A stretch of 7,866 bases of DNA, from assembly GCA_943354655.1 (NCBI GenBank), contig CALRCT010000015.1:1-7866 (forward strand), given 5' to 3'. Positions 1 to 5,243 of the stretch are shown here, one piece after another (the first letter of the stretch is position 1; every line of letters begins with the position of its first letter). The notes beneath the pieces are model-generated. The model did not search any database and had not been told where the DNA came from. It saw nothing but the letters and a program-made list of their open reading frames with translations. The position numbers and the translations under genes were made by a program. Source of the stretch: an uncultured Candidatus Saccharimonas sp. (GTDB lineage Bacteria > Patescibacteriota > Saccharimonadia > Saccharimonadales > SZUA-47).

Positions 1-1218
1 AAGTTGGGAGTAGAGCTTGATTTGTTTGTATTTAGCGATATGGTTGGATCAGGTTTACCGTTATTTACGCCACGTGGAACAGTTTTGCGTGAAGAATTAA
101 CCAAATATTCTAACCAACTGCGCGAAAGTAGGGGTTTTCAAAAGGTTTGGGTGCCTCATATGACCAAAACTGACTTGTACAAGGCAAGTGGGCATTGGGC
201 AAAATTTGGCGATGAATTGTTTTTGGTAAAAAGCCAAGAAACTAGTGATGAGCTGGTGCTTAAACCGATGAACTGCCCTCACCATACACGTATATTTGCC
301 AGCAAACAACGTAGTTACCGGGACATGCCGATTCGATACCTAGAAACAACAACTGTTTACCGTGACGAAAAATCAGGTGAACTAGGGGGGCTTAACAGGG
401 TAAGATCTATTACCCAGGACGATAGTCACGTGTTTTGTAGACCAGACCAAATAGAGACCGAGATTGATGGATTGTTGGCGTCGGCACATGAGCTTTATTC
501 TGCAGTAGGCATGAAACTGCGTGTGCGACTTAGTTACCGCGACGAATCTGACGCGTATTTGGGTGACAAAAAACTTTGGGAACAGGCTCAAAAACAACTA
601 AAGGCGGCAGTTATTAGCAATAAGTTAGATTACTTCGAAGAAGAGGGCGAAGCAGCTTTTTATGGTCCAAAAATTGACTTTATGGCTACTGATGCCATCG
701 GCCGTGAACACCAACTGGCAACAGTACAACTGGACTTTGTACAGCCAGAACGCTTTGAACTTGAATACATAGACCAGGGCGGCAAGCCAGCGCAACCCGT
801 AATGATTCACTGTGCGCTTTTGGGCAGCATCGAGAGGTTTTTGAGTGTGTATATAGAACACACAGCTGGTAGTTTTCCTGTTTGGGTTGCCCCTGAACAA
901 GTAAGAATTAGCAGTGTAAACCAAGAAGATTCGACACTAGAATTTGTTAAAAAACTCGAAGACGAAGCAATTAAAAACGGGTTACGAGTAGTAGTAGACA
1001 ACGAAAACGAATCGGTTGGTAAAAAAATTCGCAACGCCGAAAAAGCCAGAGTCCCATACATGTTAGTAGTAGGTGTTAAAGAGATAGAAACTGGTGAAGT
1101 AACACCACGTGTACGTAATGATTTACAGGTACAAGAACCGTCAAGCATGCAGTATCAAAATTTCTTTAAATCTGTTGCTAATGAAGCAAAAAGCAGGGTA
1201 TCTAAAAGCAGCCTGTAA
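1..1218 (+). CDS. thrS: Threonyl-tRNA synthetase, 3' part (catalytic core and anticodon-binding domain)
   Basis: Class II aminoacyl-tRNA synthetase that charges tRNA-Thr with threonine in the cytoplasm. The reading frame is open from base 1 (K-L-G, the usual entry into the catalytic core), so the gene is cut by the window edge and any N-terminal TGS and editing domains lie outside. Counting the first lysine as residue 1, the fragment is 405 residues, close to the core plus C-terminal domain of E. coli ThrRS. Motif 1 is near residues 22-36, motif 2 has YRDE at 120-123 and QDD at 139-141, and motif 3 has ERF at 278-280. The three zinc ligands of the family are present as C92, H143 and H270. The anticodon-binding domain covers about 292-375 (FPVWVAPEQV onward). 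Small oddities: NCPHH where E. coli has NCPGH, and HCA where the family usually has HRA after the last zinc ligand. Its stop overlaps the next start (TAATG). Confidence 0.96.
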   Translation, partial: KLGVELDLFVFSDMVGSGLPLFTPRGTVLREELTKYSNQLRESRGFQKVWVPHMTKTDLYKASGHWAKFGDELFLVKSQETSDELVLKPMNCPHHTRIFASKQRSYRDMPIRYLETTTVYRDEKSGELGGLNRVRSITQDDSHVFCRPDQIETEIDGLLASAHELYSAVGMKLRVRLSYRDESDAYLGDKKLWEQAQKQLKAAVISNKLDYFEEEGEAAFYGPKIDFMATDAIGREHQLATVQLDFVQPERFELEYIDQGGKPAQPVMIHCALLGSIERFLSVYIEHTAGSFPVWVAPEQVRISSVNQEDSTLEFVKKLEDEAIKNGLRVVVDNENESVGKKIRNAEKARVPYMLVVGVKEIETGEVTPRVRNDLQVQEPSSMQYQNFFKSVANEAKSRVSKSSL

Positions 1219-1559
1219 TGACTAAAACAAGCAGTAATAACCCAGCCGGTGGCAAGTTTGCCGAGCGAGTTTATGCACTAGTGGCACAGATACCAAAGGG
1301 TAGGGTTATGACCTATGGCCAAATAGCGGCAATGTGCGGCAGCGCCCAAGCTAGTCGTATTGTTGGTGGCATTGCACATTTTGGTCCACCAGATTTGCCT
1401 TGGCAACGGGTAGTAAATAAAAAGGGAGGCTTGGCGGCGGGTTATTATGGTGGCCGCGAAGGGCACAAAAAAGACCTAGAAGCCGAAGGCGTAGCTGTGT
1501 CGGGCGACAAGGGTAACTATTATGTAGAAGTTAGTAAGTTACTATGGATTCCAGAATAA
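1218..1559 (+). CDS. Alkyltransferase-like (ATL) DNA-damage recognition protein, MGMT-fold
   Basis: A 113-residue protein with the DNA-binding fold of O6-alkylguanine-DNA alkyltransferase. The usual active-site PCHR is replaced by PWQR at residues 61-64, so the alkyl-accepting cysteine is absent. This is the defining feature of ATL proteins, which bind O6-alkylguanine lesions without repairing them and pass them to nucleotide excision repair (established for yeast Atl1 and E. coli YbaZ). The nucleotide-flipping tyrosine (MTYGQIA, Y33) and the arginine finger (SRIVGG, R47) are both present, with the same 14-residue spacing as in Atl1. The start ATG overlaps the thrS stop by one base and has no clear Shine-Dalgarno sequence, so translation probably depends on termination of thrS. 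The short N-terminal tail (residues 1-12) is polar and likely disordered. Coupling to a synthetase gene is probably genome compaction rather than shared function. Confidence 0.88.
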   Translation: MTKTSSNNPAGGKFAERVYALVAQIPKGRVMTYGQIAAMCGSAQASRIVGGIAHFGPPDLPWQRVVNKKGGLAAGYYGGREGHKKDLEAEGVAVSGDKGNYYVEVSKLLWIPE

Positions 1560-1560
1560 G

Positions 1561-2439
1561 ATGGATCAACTAAAAACTATAAACTATAAACTAAAAACTC
1601 TTTTTATTGTTGGTCCAACTGCCAGCGGCAAAAGTGCGCTAGCTATAGAAGTAGCAAAGTCTATTAACGGCGAGATTATTTGCGCCGATTCGCGCACTGT
1701 TTATACGGGGCTAGATGTTTCGACTGCAAAACCAACCGCCACGGACAGGGCAGAAGTACCACATTGGGGGCTAGATTTAGTTAAGCCTGACCAAAGTTAC
1801 AGTGCTGCGGATTTTAAGGAATATGCCCAAAGTTGCATTGCCGACATACAAAAAAGAGGTAAAATACCGATTATTGTTGGCGGTACTGGTTTGTATATTG
1901 ATGGTTTGTTTTATGATTTTAAGTTTGGTCCTGCCAAAGACACTGCGCAGCGTAAAAAACTCGAAGAACTTAGTATCGAACAACTTCTTGCGATTATAAG
2001 CGACAAAAAACTAGAAACCCCCGAAAACTCTAAAAACAAGCGATACTTAATAAGAGCTATCGAACAGGGCGGTGTTAACAAACAAAAAAACGCGCCTATT
2101 AAAGATGCTTTAATCATTGGACTAGCTCCAGACCGCAAGATATTAACCAAACGAATCGCGGACAGGGCATACAAAATGTTAGAAGACGGTGCTTTAAAAG
2201 AAGCTGAATGGCTTTTTAACACTTACGGCCAAGAAGCACCGGCTGCAAGTTCTCCATTTTTTAAATCCTACAAGCCGTACTTTTTTGAAGCTAAAAGTAT
2301 CGAAGAATGTACAGGGCAAGACATTATAAAAAATCGTCAATTAGCCAAGCGGCAATTAACTTGGTTTAAACGAAATTCTAATACAAAATGGTTTGAAGAT
2401 ACTAAAGATGCACACAATTTTGTTATATCTCAATTCTAA
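1561..2439 (+). CDS. miaA: tRNA dimethylallyltransferase (tRNA isopentenyltransferase)
   Basis: Transfers a dimethylallyl group from DMAPP to N6 of A37 in tRNAs reading UNN codons, the first step of ms2i6A formation. The 292-residue product has the P-loop GPTASGKS at residues 18-25, the ADSRTVY segment at 42-48 with the catalytic-type Asp43, STAKP at 54-58, SAADF at 81-85, GGTGLYIDG at 107-115 and the C-terminal KRQLTWFK at 263-270 followed by the usual TKWFE ending. It is slightly shorter than E. coli MiaA (316 residues). In the region where most homologues have a GYRQ-type motif this protein reads KSYKPYFF (235-242), so the substrate-side loop is divergent. The only ATG before the P-loop is at 1561, one base after the upstream stop. 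The first codons (residues 3-13) are made of a seven-base tandem repeat, so the N-terminal extension is not conserved-looking. Likely the third gene of the thrS run. Confidence 0.95.
   Translation: MDQLKTINYKLKTLFIVGPTASGKSALAIEVAKSINGEIICADSRTVYTGLDVSTAKPTATDRAEVPHWGLDLVKPDQSYSAADFKEYAQSCIADIQKRGKIPIIVGGTGLYIDGLFYDFKFGPAKDTAQRKKLEELSIEQLLAIISDKKLETPENSKNKRYLIRAIEQGGVNKQKNAPIKDALIIGLAPDRKILTKRIADRAYKMLEDGALKEAEWLFNTYGQEAPAASSPFFKSYKPYFFEAKSIEECTGQDIIKNRQLAKRQLTWFKRNSNTKWFEDTKDAHNFVISQF
1569..1599 (+). repeat. Seven-base tandem repeat ACTAWAA inside the 5' end of miaA
   Basis: Four successive heptamers, ACTAAAA, ACTATAA, ACTATAA, ACTAAAA, followed by ACT. They encode part of the N-terminal extension of MiaA (about residues 3-13, ending just before the LFIVGPTASGKS start of the fold). 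On the opposite strand the unit can be written TAGTTTW, which resembles the TAGGSTN heptamers found at 4348-4415. Confidence 0.7.
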
Positions 2440-2442
2440 CAA

Positions 2443-2471
2443 TTACTAATTGCGCTCTTCTTTGGTACAAT
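2443..2471 (+). promoter_or_regulatory. Probable promoter of the winged-helix/MBL-like operon
   Basis: A TACAAT -10 box at 2466-2471 lies 17 bases after a weak -35-like TTACTA (2443-2448). The same TACAAT box precedes the M50 protease gene. A transcript from here would begin near 2478, just before an AAGGGA Shine-Dalgarno sequence (2481-2486) that is 5 bases from the ATG at 2492. Confidence 0.5.
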
Positions 2472-2491
2472 AGATGTACGAAGGGAATAAA

Positions 2492-3118
2492 ATGATAGAA
2501 CAATTGTTCGGAAGTAAAACGCGAGTCAAACTGTTGTATCTGTTTTATGGCAATCCAAATCGATCTTTTTTTGTACGAGAAATCACACGTAAGGTAGACG
2601 AACAAATTAACTCAGTAAGACGCGAACTAGCAAATTTATTGAGTATTGGAATTATTACGTCCGATACGTCAAACAATAAATTGTATTACGAAGTAAACCA
2701 AAAATACGAATTTTACTCACCATTGTCCAATATGTTTGGTAGCGCACCAACAACCGGTGAATCTAGCGAAGATACTATGGGCGCAACATTAGAATCTGCT
2801 AGCCAAAAATACTGGACAGGGGCAGGCAACCTGGAACTAATTGTATATACAGGAGTCTTTACCCGCGACGAATCTGCAGGAGTTGATATTTTGCTAGTTG
2901 GTCAGGCAAATAAAATTGCCGTGGCAAAGTTAGTAGAAGGCCTAGAAAAACAAGAAGGCAAAGAGCTTAGATATACAATTATGGCTACAGATACAGCCGA
3001 ATATCGAAGTCAAATAAAAGATCGTTTTTGGTCGGATCTTGAAAAGTCCAAGAAGCAAGTAATATTAGACAAACGTGCATTTTTTGGTAAAAGCGCAAAA
3101 ACAACAAAGGAGAAATAA
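2492..3118 (+). CDS. Winged-helix DNA-binding protein with degenerate nucleotidyltransferase-like domain
   Basis: A 208-residue protein I cannot assign to a named gene. Residues 1-75 look like a winged helix: helix MIEQLFGSKTRVKLLYLFY, a segment with SVRRELANLLSIGII as likely recognition helix (41-55), and a wing around NNKLYYEV (62-68). A polar linker of about 35 residues follows. Residues 112-195 resemble the minimal nucleotidyltransferase domain found after winged helices in many prokaryotic regulators: VDILLVG (131-137) aligns with the family's SDIDLLVVG, followed by a YTIMATDTAEYRSQI segment. The GS glycine-serine and the first catalytic aspartate are not conserved, so the domain is probably not catalytic. 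An upstream ATG at 2474 is in frame, but ATG 2492 is preferred because AAGGGA sits 5 bases before it and the upstream start would lie before the predicted transcript start. The gene ends exactly where the next begins. Role: probable transcriptional regulator, by inference. Confidence 0.75.
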   Translation: MIEQLFGSKTRVKLLYLFYGNPNRSFFVREITRKVDEQINSVRRELANLLSIGIITSDTSNNKLYYEVNQKYEFYSPLSNMFGSAPTTGESSEDTMGATLESASQKYWTGAGNLELIVYTGVFTRDESAGVDILLVGQANKIAVAKLVEGLEKQEGKELRYTIMATDTAEYRSQIKDRFWSDLEKSKKQVILDKRAFFGKSAKTTKEK

Positions 3119-3748
3119 ATGGAAATTGAATATTTTGGTGCAAACTGTATTAAGTTAACTAGCAAAAAAGCGTCTGTAGTAATAGACGACAACTTAGCTC
3201 ATATTGGTGGCAAAAGCATAACTCGTGACAATGATGTAGTTGTAAGTACACAAGATGTATTAGCTGTAACCGAAAGCAAAGAACTTAAAATTACAGCAGC
3301 AGGTGAATTTGAAGTTATGGGTATGTCGGTAAAGGGAGTTCAGGCGCGTGCTCATACTGATCAACCTGGTGAACGAACAGCAACAATGTACAAATTTATG
3401 GCAGACGACACTCATGTATTGGTTGTTGGACACGTTTACCCAGAACTAGACGACACCCAGCTAGAAGCTATTGGACGTGTAGACGTTATGGTTGTACCTG
3501 TTGGTGGCAATGGTTTTACGTTAGATCCACTTGGTGCACTTAAACTTATTCGAAAAATAGAACCATCTGTAGTTGTTCCAACTCAATATGATGTTGATGG
3601 CCTAAAGTACGAAGTACCAGCACTTAGCTTAGAAGAAGCAATGCAAAGTCTTGCTATGCAGCCAAAAGAAACAGTCCAAAAACTTAAGACCAAGGGTCTA
3701 GAAACCGACGGCCAAACAAGTCTTATTGTTGTTCAGAGCTGGAAGTAG
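3119..3748 (+). CDS. Metallo-beta-lactamase-fold protein lacking metal ligands (UlaG-like)
   Basis: A 209-residue protein whose overall pattern matches the small UlaG/YtkL-like branch of the metallo-beta-lactamase superfamily: a short beta start (MEIEYFGANCIKL), an early VVIDDNL strand-loop (20-26), a GEFEVMGMSVKGVQARAH block (62-79), VLVVGHVYPEL (100-110), DVMVVPVGGNG (122-132) and VVVPTQY (151-157). In active members an HxHxDH motif follows the early strands; here the corresponding segment is STQDVLAV (43-50) without histidines. The late histidine of the PTHY motif is Gln156. H105 and D122 remain, but a di-zinc centre seems unlikely, so this is probably a pseudo-enzyme or a binding protein. 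The ATG abuts the stop of the winged-helix gene, and the Shine-Dalgarno AAGGAG lies inside that gene's last codons, so the two are one operon. Substrate or partner unknown. Confidence 0.72.
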   Translation: MEIEYFGANCIKLTSKKASVVIDDNLAHIGGKSITRDNDVVVSTQDVLAVTESKELKITAAGEFEVMGMSVKGVQARAHTDQPGERTATMYKFMADDTHVLVVGHVYPELDDTQLEAIGRVDVMVVPVGGNGFTLDPLGALKLIRKIEPSVVVPTQYDVDGLKYEVPALSLEEAMQSLAMQPKETVQKLKTKGLETDGQTSLIVVQSWK

Positions 3749-3770
3749 AGTTTTAAACTTTTAATAGCCA

Positions 3771-4031
3771 ATGATTATGGTCGCCAAGGCGACCACGCTT
3801 TTCATACTTTGCGTTGGCAAAGTATGGCAAAATTATCTTAGTCGCCAGTCTGGCGACCACCTTTTACTACACCTTTTAAGCGCAAAAGGTGTAACCAAAG
3901 CTAGCCATACAAAAACTACGAAGCCGCAGGGTCTGGGACTTCAGAGTCTTTCCTGTATCCCAGTGGTTTTGCCACACTTTTACCGCTAAAAGTGTGAAAG
4001 GGCGGTCGCCACAGGCGACCATGATAATTAG
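3771..4031. repeat. Hairpin array: three copies of a GC-clamped double-hairpin module
   Basis: This fills most of a 334-base gap without a credible gene. Each module has a GC-rich hairpin with arms GGTCGCC/GGCGACC and, 7-10 bases on, a second AT-rich hairpin. Copy 1: GC hairpin 3778-3795, AT hairpin 3803-3826 (CATACTTTGC/GCAAAGTATG). Copy 2: 3841-3857 and 3868-3893 (TACACCTTTT/AAAAGGTGTA). Copy 3 is inverted: AT hairpin 3973-3996 (CACACTTTT/AAAAGTGTG), then GC hairpin 4004-4020. Copies 1 and 3 share GTRTGGCAAAA after the second stem, and copies 2 and 3 share AATTATC before the first. The second stems differ between copies but remain paired. The central part (3927-3963) holds further complementary segments (CTGGGA/TCCCAG, GACT/AGTC). 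It resembles REP/BIME-type mosaic repeats in organisation, but I do not recognise the family. Confidence 0.8.
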
Positions 4032-4040
4032 AAGTTATTA

Positions 4041-4065
4041 AAAAAAGCGGCTTTCGCCGCTTTTT
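4041..4065. terminator. Bidirectional intrinsic terminator between the MBL-like gene and rpmB
   Basis: Perfect stem GCGGC (4047-4051)/GCCGC (4056-4060) with a TTTC loop, flanked by A5-A6 on the left and T5 then GTTTTT on the right. The A and T tracts extend the stem and give a U-run on either strand. It sits between the + strand operon ending at 3748 and the - strand rpmB ending at 4083, so it can serve both. Confidence 0.9.
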
Positions 4066-4082
4066 GTTTTTGCTACTAGTTA

Positions 4083-4274
4083 TTAAACTAACAAGCCCTT
4101 TTTCTTAAGAGTACGAATAGCGTGAGTACTGATTTTTACAGTAATTTTTCGGCCGTCGACCATTAGGGTTTTCTTTTGTAGGTTTGGCTTCCAAACTTTG
4201 TTAGTACGGCGCAAAGAAAAGCTTACGTTGTGGCCGTATTGCTTTCCTTTACCAGTTAATTCGCATTTCATCAT
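4083..4274 (-). CDS. rpmB: 50S ribosomal protein L28
   Basis: A 63-residue basic protein of the large ribosomal subunit. The pattern CELTGKGKQYGHNVSFSLRRTNK, then WKPNLQKK, a short VDGRKITVKIS strand and a final THAIRTLKKKGL is the L28 signature. The length equals the short Bacillus-type L28 and is less than E. coli L28 (78 residues). Only one cysteine (C4) is present, so the zinc-binding CXXC form of the family is excluded. The frame begins with two consecutive ATG codons (4272-4274 and 4269-4271). An AGGA Shine-Dalgarno-like sequence about 9 bases before the first favours that one. It stands alone on this strand with its own promoter at 4312-4340 and a terminator beyond its stop. Confidence 0.95.
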   Translation of the reverse strand: MMKCELTGKGKQYGHNVSFSLRRTNKVWKPNLQKKTLMVDGRKITVKISTHAIRTLKKKGLLV

Positions 4275-4311
4275 AATGATTATTCCTAAATTATTAAAAG
4301 ATTTAGTCTTA

Positions 4312-4340
4312 ATTATACATTTTTACACCTTAAGAGTCAA
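4312..4340 (-). promoter_or_regulatory. Near-consensus sigma-70-type promoter of rpmB
   Basis: Read on the - strand: -35 TTGACT (4335-4340), a 17-base spacer ending in TG, and -10 TATAAT (4312-4317). The predicted transcript start is near 4305, leaving about 30 bases of leader before the rpmB ATG. It is the strongest promoter match in the window. Confidence 0.85.
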
Positions 4341-4347
4341 CTAAGGT

Positions 4348-4415
4348 TAGGGTATAGGCTTTAGGCTCTAGGGTTTAGTAGCTAATATCGCCTAGAGCCT
4401 ACGCCCTAAAGCCTG
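4348..4415. repeat. Inverted pair of heptamer tandem arrays (TAGGSTN) before the M50 gene
   Basis: Left array 4348-4375 is four exact 7-base units: TAGGGTA, TAGGCTT, TAGGCTC, TAGGGTT. Right array 4388-4415, read on the opposite strand, is CAGGCTT, TAGGGCG, TAGGCTC, TAGGCGA. The two 28-base arrays are separated by 12 bases and can pair, with an 11-bp perfect core (TAGGCTCTAGG/CCTAGAGCCTA) extended by GTATAGGCTT/AAGCCTGTAC if one heptamer bulges. The right arm ends inside the -10 region of the downstream gene. Confidence 0.75.
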
Positions 4416-4421
4416 TACAAT
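4416..4421 (+). promoter_or_regulatory. -10 box for the M50 protease gene, leaderless spacing
   Basis: TGTACAAT gives a -10 box TACAAT at 4416-4421, only 7 bases before the ATG at 4429. A transcript would start at or within a base or two of that ATG. No convincing -35 is visible, and AGAGGG before the ATG is too close to act as a normal Shine-Dalgarno sequence. Confidence 0.5.
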
Positions 4422-4428
4422 AGAGGGT

Positions 4429-5052
4429 ATGTTCAGTAACTTAAGCGTAGTAAACATATCTGTTATATTGTTTACGATTTTTATATCTACAGCACTTCAC
4501 GAAATGATGCATGCCTACGTTGCGCTTAAACTGGGTGATGATTTGGCTTATTCACGCGGTCGTATCACTCTTAACCCAATGAGCCATATAGACCCCATCC
4601 TGACAGTCGCATTGCCCCTTGTGATGCTTTTAATGGGATTAGCGCCAATACTTGCAGCTAAACCAGTACCGATTAACGTAAGCCGTGTACGTGGCCACGA
4701 AATGGGTATGGCACTTATAGGTATTGCTGGTCCGTTAACCAACCTAGCAATAGCAATAATTGCCGGGACAGTGCTTAGATTTGTTCAGTTTGATGGATTT
4801 ATATTCGATTTTTTGGCGACCTTATTTACTATAAATATTAGTTTGTTCGTTTTTAATATGATACCGTTTCCACCACTTGATGGATCTAGAGTGCTGTATG
4901 CATTTGCGCCAGAACCAGTGCAAAGAGTAATGGAACAAATAGAAGGTTTTGGTGTGTTTGGTGTAATATTGCTTGTGACGTTTTTGTCACCGGTTATTGG
5001 CCCGGTTCTTGATTCTGTCAGAGCATCGTTAGCTCATCTGATTATTGGCTAG
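4429..5052 (+). CDS. Site-2-type intramembrane metalloprotease family protein (peptidase M50)
   Basis: A 207-residue integral membrane protein. It has the zinc-binding HEMMH at residues 24-28 inside the first membrane segment (TIFISTALHEMMHAYVALKLG) and the second active-site motif NMIPFPPLDG at 143-152, whose Asp151 is the expected third metal ligand. Hydrophobic stretches lie at about 8-33, 57-77, 93-118, 127-150 and 173-195, with a GPLTN turn at 101-105. Length and architecture match the compact M50B proteins without PDZ or CBS domains. These cut membrane-embedded substrates; the substrate here is unknown. The start codon is fixed by the -10 box 7 bases upstream; no in-frame alternative gives a better fit. 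The gene has no operon partner on its strand. An inverted heptamer repeat lies directly upstream and could influence transcription, but this is speculation. Confidence 0.9.
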   Translation: MFSNLSVVNISVILFTIFISTALHEMMHAYVALKLGDDLAYSRGRITLNPMSHIDPILTVALPLVMLLMGLAPILAAKPVPINVSRVRGHEMGMALIGIAGPLTNLAIAIIAGTVLRFVQFDGFIFDFLATLFTINISLFVFNMIPFPPLDGSRVLYAFAPEPVQRVMEQIEGFGVFGVILLVTFLSPVIGPVLDSVRASLAHLIIG

Positions 5053-5064
5053 ACGAACCAGTGT

Positions 5065-5223
5065 TCAAGATAATATAATTATAATGTCAGTACGTTTCGG
5101 CATAATGATTTTCTCGATACGAAAATCAAGGGACCTACTCATATCAAGATCTTGGTCTTGAAACAGCGGGTCCCACCTTGCGTAAATGCGGGTGAATCTA
5201 GCCGTGACCTCTGCTGACTCCAA
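5065..5223 (-). CDS. Candidate 52-residue small protein (uncertain)
   Basis: Open frame on the - strand from a TTG (5221-5223) to TGA (5065-5067), with an in-frame TAA 9 bases before the TTG. The product reads ESAEVTARFTRIYARWDPL and goes on to DQDLDMSRSLDFRIEKII, ending in RTDIIIILS. It is rich in Arg, Asp and Ile, has no cysteine and has no recognised family. Its composition looks protein-like, but the same DNA also forms several nested hairpins and is open in other frames, so chance is not excluded. There is no Shine-Dalgarno sequence; an AT-rich segment TAATAATAC 7-15 bases upstream could be a -10 region shared in mirror image with the gene on the other strand, giving a leaderless start. 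It would converge on the M50 gene, whose stop is 12 bases away. An alternative is a structured RNA or leader on the + strand. Confidence 0.4.
   Translation of the reverse strand: MESAEVTARFTRIYARWDPLFQDQDLDMSRSLDFRIEKIIMPKRTDIIIILS
5074..5218 (+). other. Hairpin-rich interval, possible structured RNA or leader
   Basis: Tandem TATAAT boxes (5074-5079 and 5080-5085) without a clear -35 precede complementary segments: GTCAG/CTGAC (5086-5090 with 5214-5218) enclosing hairpins GATTTTC/GAAAATC (5107-5127), GGGACC/GGTCCC (5130-5174) with inner CAAGA/TCTTG, and CACC/GGTG (5174-5194). I recognise no Rfam-type motif, and no terminator follows. It competes with the - strand small-ORF reading of the same bases. 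Confidence 0.3.
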
Positions 5224-5230
5224 TTTAGTG

Positions 5231-5236
5231 TATTAT
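5231..5236 (+). promoter_or_regulatory. -10 box for the ASCH/RNase H gene, leaderless spacing
   Basis: TGTATTAT places a -10 box TATTAT 7 bases before the ATG at 5244, the same geometry as the M50 gene. The sequence TATTATTA is nearly symmetric, so transcription in the opposite direction from the same site is possible. No good -35 is visible. Confidence 0.45.
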
Positions 5237-5243
5237 TAGTGTG

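Noticed and set aside
2474..2491. Upstream ATG as start of the winged-helix gene
   Set aside because: It would lie before the predicted transcript start and lacks a Shine-Dalgarno sequence, while ATG 2492 has AAGGGA at suitable spacing.
3771..3989. 72-codon + strand ORF in the hairpin array
   Set aside because: It runs through several perfect hairpins, has no Shine-Dalgarno sequence and gives a composition set by the repeats, so it is a by-product of the array.
3771..4031. CRISPR array
   Set aside because: The repeated parts are short hairpin modules in both orientations with no regular unique spacers and no cas genes.
5086..5218. 5S rRNA or 6S RNA
   Set aside because: GGTCCCACC recalls 5S rRNA and the closing stem recalls 6S, but the diagnostic 5S loop (CCGAAC) and the 6S central bubble cannot be found.
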